From NCBI GenBank assembly GCA_003194525.1, contig NBIV01000431.1, positions 1-26,143 on the forward strand: a DNA stretch of 26,143 nt. Direction: 5' to 3'. The position numbers were made by a program, and so were the translations under genes. Source of the stretch: Gracilariopsis chorda (lineage: Eukaryota > Rhodophyta > Florideophyceae > Gracilariales > Gracilariaceae). The notes beneath the pieces were generated by a model. The model had not been told where the DNA came from. It did not search any database and saw only the letters and a list, made by a program, of their open reading frames with translations. Below are positions 1 through 9,868 of this stretch, piece after piece (positions within the stretch are counted from its first letter, which is position 1; every line of letters begins with the position of its first letter).

Positions 1-1176
1 ATAGGTAGTACAGTCCTTTGATGCGACGGCCCTGGCGATCATGGTGTTGCCTTTGTATACACATACTTTGGTTTTGTCAAACACCACTCGCGCACCCAGG
101 TCACACATCGCAGATACTGACAGCAGATGATACCTTAGCTTCGGTACGTGCACTACTTCACCCAACCGGCACTTGCTCTTACGCCCTTCAACAGCGAGAT
201 CGAGGTGGACACTGCCATGACCAAGAGACTCCAGCTTCGAGTCATTGCCGATACTCACACCGGCAGACTCTCTTTTGCTATAACTGTCAAACATGGACTC
301 GTCATACGTCATATGGGCGGTGGCACCAGAGTCAATGATCCAGTCACTGATACTTTCTTCCACAGAACCTGTCGCAATGAGACAAACAAAGTCAGAGTCA
401 CTGTCACATCCTCGTTTCTCGTTGCCGAGATTGGTCTGCACAGCTGGGTTTGCGGCAGCACTCTGCTCTTTGCTAGCTTCGTCACGTTGTCTCTTGAAAC
501 AGTTTCTCTGGATATGCCCCTTCTTACCACAGTAGTAGCACACCATGGACTTCTTTCGTGACTGCGCACCGACCAAAGCCGTGTCACTTCCGGACTCCTC
601 CTTGGCACGATCGTTCATTCGCTGTTCCTCTTGCAGCAAACGACTCTTCACAAACTCTAAATCGAGTTTACGATCACTAATCGTGGTGTCAATAGCGACA
701 ATGAGGTGTTCGAAGCGGTCTGGTAGCCCACATAGGATTGCCATAGCGATGTCTTCCTCCTCAACCACTACGTCCATGCTCTTCAGATCCGATGCAAGAT
801 GACGAACACGATTGATGAAGTGTAACATTTTCTCATCATCTCGCATCTTGGCTGTGTAGAAGGCACGTCTTGCATTGATTCGGTTGAGCAGCGTTTTACG
901 CTGGAACACATCGCAAATGGCTTTCCACATTTCCGCAGCATTCTCGGTATCCCTCACATGGTCCAAATGCTCATCACTGATGCTGAGACCAATAACAGCC
1001 CTGGCCTTGGAGTCTTTCTTCTTCCATGCTGACAACTCGTCATCGTCCGTAGGCCTGGTTGATTCAAGATGGTCATCGAGGTCCTTGAGTGCAAGCAGCA
1101 ACTCAACCTTTTGCTTCCATACATGGAAGTTATCCTCGCCCAACTTTTCAATCTTGATGCCACCGAATGAATCCAT
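1..1176 (-). pseudogene. gag-pol: Family A gag-pol, 5' part (gag, protease), runs off the left edge
   Basis: Reverse-strand copy of the first ~390 codons of the family A polyprotein found intact at 14796-18821; the ATG is at 1174-1176. It encodes the gag domain, a CX2CX4HX4C nucleic-acid-binding knuckle (499-540) and the aspartic protease DSGA motif (D codon at 331-333). Line-up with the intact copy shows 1176 bases against 1177. One G of a GGG run is missing near 33-35, so the frame shifts about 35 bases before the window edge. The rest is nearly identical and I saw no stop codon. The downstream integrase and reverse transcriptase lie outside the window. The single deletion suggests a dead copy, although a one-base homopolymer error in the assembly would look the same. 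Confidence 0.85.
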
Positions 1177-2395
1177 ACTTGGTAGATGTCAACAAACAGC
1201 ACAGGTGCGATGAAAGACCTACGGCACTTAAGAAGTACAAAAATGGCAACAACGACAACAATAACAACAAAAACAACGACAACAACAACAACAAAACTTC
1301 AAATTCGGGCGCACTGACGGGAGAAACTACCTCCGCTACCCTAGGGTGTCGGACCCCTGGCCCCCGGAGATGCTCCGGGTACAAGACGTCTTCTTCTGTC
1401 TTCCCTCTCCTACGTCTAAGGAGAAGATGCGTCGCTCTCTACGAGGCTTCCAGAGGATGGTTAATGACCCAAGATATGCCTTCACCAAGTATAACCCTCT
1501 CTGGCCTCTTGCAAGAACTTGCGCGACCTCGCAACTGAAGCTACTATGGCAACCAAAGTACGCTGCTAACGCGCAACCACTTAAGGTCACACGCGGCCTG
1601 ATCCTAAGAAGGAGGTCAGCCTACGCCACGTCGCCTCCCCGCACAAACGCCCAAGGGTCAGATGCACGGATCAAAAGCTCGTTATGGAATACCTTCGCAA
1701 CAGCCCAAGAATCCCAACACGCAGTCAGGATCAAAACAAATAATTCAATCACCCGCACCAGCGCAGTACGCCACGGCACCCCGTCCACAGATGCACCCGC
1801 TGAACTTACCAGGTCTTAACGACCGTCACCGTTATCTGTCCAAATGGACCGGTGGGAAGCCGCTCGACAGTACACCCGCTTTGGTTCAAGCCGCCAGGCT
1901 CACGTCCCCGGATACCTGGAATCACCCAAAGTAACCCGGATCAACCGCTCGTCGCACTGGACACCAGATGATGATTAACAAACACGAAAAACAAACAACT
2001 GCTGAGCACACGATCACGGAGCCCAGACTTCGAAACTAGACCGACTCGACCTCACGGATACGACCCGACAAACGACTCGGGGATCCTAAAACACAAGATA
2101 GAGGGAGTGTCACACACAAAGTAGATAGCGATCGACAACACGGGCAACAACGGAGGCCCAACTCAACAACGATAGGAAGTAAACGTCGAACCACTACCAC
2201 CACAACGCCCTCAGGGAGGAACGCAAACCCAAGGAGAATGACCAACACCGACCAACAATGGGATCAAGACACCCGACGCAACGACGAAAGAGGCAACAAC
2301 AGCGAAACGGATGAACGGCGGTGAGGGAGAGCGGCGACAGACGAACGATACGGAAAGGGATAGCGGCAGCGGTCAGCGGGGCTGGGCCCATAACC
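1177..2395 (-). other. 5' untranslated leader of the left A copy
   Basis: This 1219-bp stretch matches the leader of the intact A element (13577-14795) base for base in length, in reverse orientation. It holds no supported gene. It contains a CAA/TTG-type microsatellite (1247-1294), the conserved leader hairpin block (1306-1360) and, against the LTR, the primer-binding site (2381-2395). A 157-codon frame on the plus strand (1346-1819) is open, but nothing supports it as a gene. Confidence 0.85.
2381..2395 (-). promoter_or_regulatory. Primer-binding site, initiator tRNA internal type
   Basis: On the minus strand this reads GGTTATGGGCCCAGC directly after the LTR terminus CAACA. It is complementary to the anticodon stem-loop side of eukaryotic initiator Met tRNA, the arrangement known from Drosophila copia and Ty5, where a tRNA half-molecule primes reverse transcription. 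Confidence 0.8.
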
Positions 2396-3201
2396 TGTTG
2401 AAAGTTGAAAGGAAGTTGAGGGGATGGAAGGGAAGTTCGCCAGCTCTAGCTTGGATTTACTTGGAGGTCCTTCAGGCACATCTTATATACCACTCTAAAC
2501 TCGAATTGCGCGGGAACACCAACTACAAGTAAAACCTAAACCACTAAGCAGGGACACTCAATACTACCAATCATCATCTAACATGACATAGCCAGCTCAG
2601 CACAACCTCATTACACCAACGCACACCAACGCACCAATGTTCTGTAATAGTTACGTGCATACACATGACCATGACAAGGCACAAATTCACGACTCCAACA
2701 CACGCCAGCACATGCCAACACATCACGGTAAGTCAACACGTCACGGTAAGTCGGCACGTAACCTGTAGTGTTAGTGCCATGTCATCATGTGGCAATGCAC
2801 ACAACACCCACGTCATCAATATACCCGTGCATGTGTAAACCTGTTGACAGTGCATGCGCACCTTACCATTGTACCAATCACTGCTGTACCACTTGTACCA
2901 GGTGTCAACCACGTACCACTTGTACCAGGTGTCAACCACTTCATCAGTATCCCCTGCACACAACGTACACTGTGACCACTGTAGTAGCTGGACACGTGGG
3001 TGTGTCCAACCGATCCAGTTATGCCATACCACTTGTACGCACCACGTTGCATATGTACATTTGCAGTAGCCAATCAGAAGCCAGTTTCACGTTGGGTTCG
3101 CGCACACGCGCATATGCGCTTTTGCAGAGGTACCCTCTAAAACAGCCCATGCTCCCCGGAACATTTGGTTTTCAGTGACAGCACAGGTACTACTGCCAAC
3201 A
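2396..3201 (-). repeat. Family A LTR, 806 bp (779 + 27-bp internal duplication)
   Basis: Complete LTR in reverse orientation, bounded by TGTTG/CAACA-type ends next to the primer-binding site. Compared with the 779-bp LTRs elsewhere in the window it is 27 bp longer, because 2886-2912 is repeated exactly at 2913-2939. The TATA element reads on the minus strand at about 2482-2489. At its U3 end the sequence passes straight into another LTR fragment starting at 3202. Confidence 0.85.
2886..2939. repeat. 27-bp perfect tandem duplication inside the LTR
   Basis: Two consecutive identical 27-bp units, 2886-2912 and 2913-2939, each containing GTACCACTTGTACC. All other A LTRs in the window have one unit. 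The same unit opens the extra LTR fragment at 3203. Confidence 0.9.
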
Positions 3202-3491
3202 TGTACCACTTGTACCAGGTGTCAACCACTTCATCAGTATCCCCTGCACACAACGTACACTGTGACCACTGTAGTAGCTGGACACATGGGTGTGTCCAAC
3301 CGATCCAGTTATGCCATACCACTTGTACGCACCACGTTGCATATGTACATTTGCAGTAGCCAATCAGAAGCCAATTTCACGTTGGGTTCGCGCACACGCG
3401 CATATGCGCTTTTGCAGAGGTACCCTCTAAAACAGCCCATGCTCCCCGGAACATTTGGTTTTCAGTGACAGCACAGGTACTACTGCCAACA
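3202..3491 (-). repeat. Partial family A LTR (first ~290 bp of U3), directly repeated
   Basis: This segment repeats 2913-3201 with two transitions that I could see: G-box CACGTG changed to CACATG, and CCAGTTT changed to CCAATTT. It ends with the normal LTR 5' terminus (minus strand TGTTGGCAG) at 3491, followed by mid-leader sequence of another A copy. It is either the remainder of an LTR hit by a further A insertion or a tandem duplication; the window cannot decide. Confidence 0.8.
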
Positions 3492-3930
3492 CTGGACACC
3501 AGATGATGATTAAGAAACACGAAAAACAAACAACTGCTGAGCACACGATCACGGAGCCCAGACTTCGAAACTAGACCGACTCGACCTCACGGATACGACA
3601 CGACAAACGACTCGGGGATCCCAAAACACAAGATAGAGGGAGTGTCACACACAAAGTAGATAGCGATCGACAACACGGGCAACAACGGAGGCCTAACTCA
3701 ACAACGATAGGAAGTAAACGTCGAACCACTACCACCACAACGCCCTCAGGGAGGAACGCAAGCCAAAGGAGAATGACGAACACCGACCAACAATGGGATC
3801 AAGACACCCGACGCAACGACGAAAGAGGCAACAACAGCGAAACGGATGAACGGCGGTGAGGGAGAGCGGCGACAGACGAACGATACGAAAAGGGATAGCG
3901 GCAGCGGTCAGCGGGGCTGGGCCCATAACC
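3492..3930 (-). other. Truncated leader of a second minus-strand A copy
   Basis: 439 bp matching the LTR-proximal part of the A leader (compare 1957-2395), ending abruptly mid-leader at 3492 where an LTR terminus begins. The primer-binding site GGTTATGGGCCCAGC is at 3916-3930 on the minus strand. The break with an intact LTR end on the other side indicates that another A copy inserted in this leader. The expected 5-bp target repeat CTGGA (3492-3496) should recur left of the window. Confidence 0.8.
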
Positions 3931-4709
3931 TGTTGAATGTTGAAAGGAAGTTGAGGGGATGGAAGGGAAGTTCGCCAGCTCTGGGTTGGATTTACTTTGA
4001 GGTCCTTCAGGCACATCATATATACCACTCTAAACTCGAATTGCGCGGGAACACCAACTACAAGTAAAACCTAAACCACTAAGCAGGGACACTCAATACT
4101 ACCAATCATCATCTAACATCACATAGCCAGCTCAGCACAACCTCATTACACCAACGCACACCAACGCACCAATGTTCTGTAATAGTTACGTGCATACACA
4201 TGACCATGACAAGGCACAAATTCAAGACTCCAACACACGCCAGCACATGCCAACACATCACGGTAAGTCAACACGTCACGGTAAGTCAGCACGTAACCTG
4301 TGGTGTTAGTGCCATGTCATCATGTGGCAATGCACACAACACCCACGTTATCAATATACCCGTGCATGTGTAAACCTGTTGACAGTGCATGCGCACCTTA
4401 CCATTGTACTAACCACTGCTGTACCACTTGTACCAGGTGTCAACCACTTCATCAGTATCCCCTGCACACAACGTACACTGTGACCACTGTAGTAGCTGGA
4501 CACGTGGATGTGTCCAACCGATCCAGTTATGCCATACCACTTGTACGCACCACGTTGCATATGTACATTTGCAGTAGCCAATCAGAAGCCAGTTTCACGT
4601 TGGGTTCGCGCACACGCGCATATGCGCTTTTGCAGAAGTACCCTCTAAAACAGCCCATGCTCCCCGGAACATTTGGTTTTCAGTGACAGCACAGGTACTA
4701 CTGCCAACA
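3931..4709 (-). repeat. Family A 5' LTR, complete, 779 bp, minus strand
   Basis: The length equals the LTRs of the intact A element exactly. The right end (minus strand TGTTGGCAG) abuts the last 22 bp of the element C LTR, so this A copy inserted into the C 5' LTR. The predicted target duplication is ATAAC (4710-4714); its partner lies outside the window. The TATA region reads TATATATG on the minus strand instead of TATATAAG. Confidence 0.88.
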
Positions 4710-4731
4710 ATAACCCGCGTGCGTTGCAACA
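4710..4731 (+). repeat. 22-bp remnant of the element C 5' LTR
   Basis: Matches the last 22 bp of the C 3' LTR (10574-10595) with one difference (GCGTTGC against GCGATGC). It ends in CAACA immediately before the primer-binding site, as in the A elements. Confidence 0.85.
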
Positions 4732-4745
4732 GGTTACGGGCCCAG
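4732..4745 (+). promoter_or_regulatory. Element C primer-binding site with a mismatch at the anticodon
   Basis: Reads GGTTACGGGCCCAG. It equals the family A / Drosophila copia type site except for T to C at position 6, which faces the middle base of the CAU anticodon of initiator tRNA. The change also removes the ATG that the canonical site contains. Confidence 0.75.
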
Positions 4746-5518
4746 AGCGTCGACTTTTTGCAGACTTCGCGCTCTACTAATATCTCTTTGGATTCTACGA
4801 AGACTGGTTTTTCTTTCGCGCAGGTACGCGTTGCGTTGCGAGCGAGCGAATCTTGTGGAAGTCGAATGGCAGTGGTAAAAGTAGGCAAAGCGTTCAGAGA
4901 CACCTTCTCTGGTAAGCCGACCTGCGCCTGTTCCGATCCCTGCTTCTTTGCTTCAGCGCACAAGGAAGACCGCGGTATTTTCCGGCAAGCGACTAGAAGG
5001 GGTTAACTGGTGAAAGCTTATCGCGTCAGCTACTAGCCTCCCTTGGACGTCTCGTACGGATTGTAAAGCCCCTCGCTCTGAAGTGCGCAGAGCAGGATTG
5101 GTTGCAGAAACCGCATCTCACCTGGAGAGAGTTACCAGGGACCAGAGGATTCGGACCTCTAGGGTAGCGGGGATAGTATCTCCTGCCAGTGCGCCCGTCT
5201 TAAGAAGTTTTATTTCTGTCCAGGCTCGTATCAGTACGTCCTGTGAGTATACTCCGGGCGTTGATTACCCGAACTCTGCCTGTGATCGCGTACGAGACGC
5301 GTCTCGACAAGAGTAGTAGACTTGGTTACACGGTCTCCGCTGAAGTTTTCGCTATTGAGTGTTTGAGATTCTTCTCCGCTCCAGTTTTTCTGGTTCTTCG
5401 TGTAACAGAAGCCTTGAAATCCCTCTTTCGGCTTCAATACATTGCGTGGATATCACTACATTTGGCATCTACATAGTTGCTTTTGTTGCTTTTCTTTGGT
5501 TCTAGTCCCGTAGGAACC
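4746..5518 (+). other. Element C 5' leader
   Basis: About 770 bp between the primer-binding site and the gag ATG, with no supported gene. It contains the hairpin block shared with family A (5142-5197) and a pyrimidine-rich stretch shortly before the start codon (about 5477-5505). Confidence 0.7.
5142..5197 (+). promoter_or_regulatory. Conserved leader hairpin block (element C version)
   Basis: Stem AGAGG (5144-5148) pairs with CCTCT (5156-5160) around a 7-base loop. It is followed by AGGGTAGCGG and, after a variable spacer, CAGTGCGCCCG. The same order is present at 14612-14666 in family A with a different but still pairing stem. Position ahead of gag makes an RNA packaging or dimerisation role possible; that is inference. 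Confidence 0.6.
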
Positions 5519-8500
5519 ATGTCCGACTCCGAAGTTGAAACGGAATCCACATCTGGAATGAAAATTCATCGTTTCCATGGTAAGCGTGGTGATGATTATA
5601 TGCTGTGGCGTCACCGTCTCCGTGCTGCATGCCGTATTAATGGTGTCTGGAATGTCGCGAATCCCTATGGGGTTCAATCTACCACAGATATTTCAACTCA
5701 AGACACAACTACCGCAGGTAGTGGCACTGAAATAGCAACTCCCCGTATCATTGCGAAACGAGAAAAGGCTTGTGGTATCATCATCTGTGCTCTTGGTGAT
5801 GCTCCATTACGCGTAGTCATGGACGTGGATGATGATCCTGCACGTATGTTGCAACTCTTGGATGGACGTTATGCCTCCAAGAGGACTGTATCTAGAATTG
5901 CAGTGCAGACACAATTGTTCCGAATGTCGTACAGCGGTGAGAACATGTCCAGCTATGTTGATCAATACACGGCATTGTTCGCTCGGTTAGACCGTATGGC
6001 CAAGGATGCTGCTATACCGGAGTCTCACAAGGCATCTATGCTACTTGCTTCCATTGATCCGAACAGTTCGTTGGAGTCCACGGCTGCTGCACTCCGTACC
6101 AAGGACATATCGGAACTGACTTGGGACTATGTGGCAACCACTTTGATCGATGAGTACAATGCTCGTCTGGTCAGTTCTTCTAGTTCTGGACGTACGCGAA
6201 GTCGAAAGAAGAACAGAAGCAAAGGTTCTGGTGGTTCACGCGTGTCCCAAAACTCCAGTCACACTCACATCAGGGATGGAAGTGACTCTGATGATCGGCC
6301 AAGTACAACTGGTAGAGCATACGTGGTGTCCAGTAACCGGACTTATCACTGTGAATTCTGTGATCGTGATGGTCACACAAAGGACAGATGCCATGTGAAT
6401 CCCGATAACCCAGATAATCACTTACCCAAAAGCATCCTGGACAAGCTTAACATCAAATCGAAGAGCAAATCTGGGGCGTCCAAGTCTTGCAATAAATCGG
6501 GTGGTAGTTCATCAAAGATTGAGGTATGTGGTATGGCACTGGAAAATTCTTCCATCGTACCTCCCGACAGTTGTGATATGGACACCTATGCCGATAGTGG
6601 TGCTACATCACACTTTTTCCATTCGGTGTCTGCGTTTATTCCCGAGTCTTTGCACAACGTAGCAACTCGAACCATCATGCTTGCCGACAATACTGAAGTA
6701 TGTGCAACGCAGCGGGGTGACATAGTATTGCCATTTGAGTACGCAAACCTACGATTGACTGACGTCCTGTTCGTTCCAGAACTGGAATACAATTTGGTGT
6801 CCATAGGATGCTTGGCGGACAAGGGCATTGAATCTTTCTTTCGCTCACGTGAAGTTCGTCTCACCTTGGACAATGGGTTTGTAGTCGGCAGTGGCCATCG
6901 CGATCGACGCTCGGGGTTGTACACCTTACCCGATCCGATATTGCAAGGTACCAACCCAACCCCATCCTCGTCACCAACTAGTGGAGATCATTGCATGAAG
7001 ACATCGGAGTCCAGTATTGCTAGTCTATGGCATCGACGACTTGCCCACATCAATGCACGCGACCTCCAGTCAGTTTACAAACACGCTGAAGGGGTGCCGA
7101 AAATGTCGGGAATGGAGGAGATATGCCGCCCGTGTATGCTTGGTAAGGCACATAAACTTCCGTTCCCTGGCAAATACGACCGAGCATCAGCCGTAGGTGA
7201 GATGGTACACTCCGATATACTAGGACCCCTTGTACCTTCATTCACACAAAGGTTTCAATATGCCTCTACCTTCCTTGACGAGCATTCAAGGTATGCACTC
7301 TTACGCTTCATGACCCATAAAAGTGAAATTGCTGTTGTATTCGATGCAGTTGAGCACAAGTTCCAGCAGCTTGGAGGAGTGGCCATTGCGAAAGTGCACT
7401 CTGATAATGCCGAAGAGTGTATTGCGTTGCAGCTGAACCCTGCCAACAATCTTCAAGACACTTCTTTCTCTCCTTCGTATACTCCGGAACACAATGCAAT
7501 AGCGGAGCGCATCAATCGCACAATGGAGGAAGCTGCTCGAGCTTTGCTCATACAGGCAAGTCTCCCAGAGTGCTTGTGGCCATACGCATTAAAGCACGTC
7601 ATACATGTTCGCAATAGGGTTTATCACTCAGCAACTGGAAGCAGCCCTTACCTTTTGATGACTGGTTCAAAACCATCCCTGAAGCATGTCAAAGTGTTTG
7701 GGTGTGCTGCGTTCGTGCTTAAGATGAAACCGGATACCAAGTTCGAGTCTCGTGCACTTGAGGGAGTGTACTTGCAGACTCTTGAGCATGGTGTGTATGA
7801 TGTTTTAGTCAATGATAGTGATGAGATTCCACGCATTGTAAAGTCTCGGCATGTGACATTTGACGAGTCCAAGTTCCCTGGGGCACCATTTCTGGAACAT
7901 GTTATGAGTGATGAAGGTGCATCACATGATACTTTTGAATGCGCAGATCACTCTGAAATTGATACTGAGAGTGGTAGTATGGTTTCTGTGGACAATCCAT
8001 TCGACATTGAGAGTGATACGGAACATACTGAATCCACTTCAATACCAACGGCACAGAGCATTGAGAGCAGTAACGATCATCCAGATGATAGCGAGCATAC
8101 TTCTGGTGACGATTCGGACCCAGACAATTGTGGTGAGCATGCCCCAAGTGCTAGTCAACATACTTCGGACACTGATGTCTTACCGGAATCTGAACCAGAA
8201 CCACGCTATCCTCGCCGTACACGACGTGCACCAGCTAAGTGGTGGTACATGGCCGGTAGTGCAACGTCACAAATGGATATTACTACCAGTGATGAACCTA
8301 CTCTGGGCGAAGCACTGTCTGCCACACCACTTGAGCAGAGCCTTTGGAAGAGTGCCATTGATGAAGAACTGACATCTCTGGAGGAGAAGAACACTTGGGA
8401 GGAGGATGAATCACCTGCCTCTCAGCCTCTTCCTACTCATGTCATTCTAAACGTAAAGCGCGATGCCAAAGGATCAGTTGAGAGATTCAAGGCTAGGGTT

Positions 8501-9868
8501 GTGGCTGGTGGCCATCACCAGACATACGGGCAGAACTACATGGAGACATATGCGCCAGTAGTGCCATTTAGCCTGGTCCGCATGTTCCTGTACGTCGCAC
8601 TTTGTCTTCAGATGTATGTGGCTCAAGTAGATGTTAAGACTGCATTTCTCAACGGTGAGCTTAAAGAAGACGTGTGGGTGATGTCGCCGCGTGGTGTTCC
8701 TGGTCTGACCACAATGTGCTATAAGTTACTCAAGGCTATGTACGGTTTGAAACAGGCTCATCTACCATGGCACACCAAGTTCAAAGCAGACATGAAGAGG
8801 TTGGGTTTTGAGGAACTACCCAGCGCACCGTGCGTATTCAAGCGAAAGGTTGGAGATGGCATGTACGCCTACATACTCGTATATGTGGACGACATTCTGG
8901 TGTTCACGCCAACGCTGGAGCAACGGACTACGGTGTCGGAGGAGCTCAAAACACTCTATGACCTCTGCATTGAGAACCGAATCACTCTGTACCTTGGCGT
9001 GGAGCTGTCATGGAAGATAGGTACAGCCGGACAACTCCTTGGTGTCAAGCTGGGACAGTCGCTGTATATTGAAAGTATACTTCGACGATTTGGTCTCCAG
9101 AACGCTAAGCCAGTACCTAGCCCTATGGTGGAGTGCTTCTTCACATCCCTAGCAATGGAGGAGGACAAATCACCAATGGATGTGCATTTGTACCAGCAGA
9201 TGATCGGGTCTCTGCTGTACTTGGCACTACGTACTAGGTTGGATATACTTGCACCAGTTCTCATCCTGGCTCGTTTTCAGAGTGCTCCTACCGCTTGGTG
9301 TCACAAAGCAGTGAAGCGTGTGCTCAGGTACCTGTGTGGAACGCGACAGCATGGGCTATGCTACAGGCCTGGATCGCTTGATCTACATGGTTTTGTGGAC
9401 TCTGACTACGCTGGAGATACTACGAGTCGGAAGTCGATGTCCGGGTATATCGTTAAACTTGGGTCAGCAACCTGCTGGTATGGTGGTAGAAAACAAGCGT
9501 CAGTTGCGCTATCAACTGGCGAGGCGGAGTACTATGCTCTGACTTTGGCTGCACAAGAAGTGGTATGGGTTGCTCGTGTGCTACGGGAATGCTGTTTTGA
9601 AGTGAAAACTTTGGTTCCTCTACACTCTGACAACCAGTGCGCATTGGAGTGGGCTGGTGGTGAAAGGTGTCCTTCTAGTCGTGCTAAGCACATTGATGTA
9701 AAGGTTCACTTTATCCGAGATCTCATAAGAGACAATGTGATTAGTGTTCAATACGTCCCAAGTGAGCTGAATGATGCCGATTTACTCACCAAGCCATTGG
9801 GACGTATGAGTGTTAATGCAATTCTCAAACGGCTTGGTCTTGGACAGGAACTGGAGGAGGAGTGTTGA
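5519..9868 (+). CDS. gag-pol: Element C gag-pol polyprotein, intact, 1449 aa
   Basis: Single open frame for a complete copia polyprotein. I chose the ATG at 5519 (A at -3; product begins MSDSEVETES). The frame is open further up only from TTG codons, not likely starts in a eukaryote. Domains in order: gag; CX2CX4HX4C knuckle at residues 278-291; aspartic protease DSGA at 359; integrase HHCC zinc site from H505, ending CRPC; catalytic D566, D629 and E663; an acidic Ser/Asp-rich linker with an RYPRRTRRAP basic patch; reverse transcriptase with YVDD at 1122-1125; RNase H with D1294, E1335 and D1371. All catalytic residues are present. The integrase D-E gap is 33 residues rather than the usual 35. 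The product would form virus-like particles, copy the RNA and insert the DNA. The last two codons overlap the start of the 3' LTR. Confidence 0.93.
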   Translation: MSDSEVETESTSGMKIHRFHGKRGDDYMLWRHRLRAACRINGVWNVANPYGVQSTTDISTQDTTTAGSGTEIATPRIIAKREKACGIIICALGDAPLRVVMDVDDDPARMLQLLDGRYASKRTVSRIAVQTQLFRMSYSGENMSSYVDQYTALFARLDRMAKDAAIPESHKASMLLASIDPNSSLESTAAALRTKDISELTWDYVATTLIDEYNARLVSSSSSGRTRSRKKNRSKGSGGSRVSQNSSHTHIRDGSDSDDRPSTTGRAYVVSSNRTYHCEFCDRDGHTKDRCHVNPDNPDNHLPKSILDKLNIKSKSKSGASKSCNKSGGSSSKIEVCGMALENSSIVPPDSCDMDTYADSGATSHFFHSVSAFIPESLHNVATRTIMLADNTEVCATQRGDIVLPFEYANLRLTDVLFVPELEYNLVSIGCLADKGIESFFRSREVRLTLDNGFVVGSGHRDRRSGLYTLPDPILQGTNPTPSSSPTSGDHCMKTSESSIASLWHRRLAHINARDLQSVYKHAEGVPKMSGMEEICRPCMLGKAHKLPFPGKYDRASAVGEMVHSDILGPLVPSFTQRFQYASTFLDEHSRYALLRFMTHKSEIAVVFDAVEHKFQQLGGVAIAKVHSDNAEECIALQLNPANNLQDTSFSPSYTPEHNAIAERINRTMEEAARALLIQASLPECLWPYALKHVIHVRNRVYHSATGSSPYLLMTGSKPSLKHVKVFGCAAFVLKMKPDTKFESRALEGVYLQTLEHGVYDVLVNDSDEIPRIVKSRHVTFDESKFPGAPFLEHVMSDEGASHDTFECADHSEIDTESGSMVSVDNPFDIESDTEHTESTSIPTAQSIESSNDHPDDSEHTSGDDSDPDNCGEHAPSASQHTSDTDVLPESEPEPRYPRRTRRAPAKWWYMAGSATSQMDITTSDEPTLGEALSATPLEQSLWKSAIDEELTSLEEKNTWEEDESPASQPLPTHVILNVKRDAKGSVERFKARVVAGGHHQTYGQNYMETYAPVVPFSLVRMFLYVALCLQMYVAQVDVKTAFLNGELKEDVWVMSPRGVPGLTTMCYKLLKAMYGLKQAHLPWHTKFKADMKRLGFEELPSAPCVFKRKVGDGMYAYILVYVDDILVFTPTLEQRTTVSEELKTLYDLCIENRITLYLGVELSWKIGTAGQLLGVKLGQSLYIESILRRFGLQNAKPVPSPMVECFFTSLAMEEDKSPMDVHLYQQMIGSLLYLALRTRLDILAPVLILARFQSAPTAWCHKAVKRVLRYLCGTRQHGLCYRPGSLDLHGFVDSDYAGDTTSRKSMSGYIVKLGSATCWYGGRKQASVALSTGEAEYYALTLAAQEVVWVARVLRECCFEVKTLVPLHSDNQCALEWAGGERCPSSRAKHIDVKVHFIRDLIRDNVISVQYVPSELNDADLLTKPLGRMSVNAILKRLGLGQELEEEC
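9853..9862 (+). promoter_or_regulatory. Element C polypurine tract
   Basis: GGAGGAGGAG directly before the presumed LTR start TGTTGAAG. It lies inside the last codons of gag-pol and would be the plus-strand DNA primer. Confidence 0.65.

Noticed and set aside
2750..3500. CRISPR-like or satellite array suggested by the repeated blocks
   Set aside because: Units are unequal (27 bp, 290 bp) and fully explained by LTR sequence; there are no regular spacers.
5477..5518. Extension of the C gag-pol frame to 5477
   Set aside because: The upstream start is TTG. The first ATG in good context is at 5519, where the expected gag N-terminus begins.
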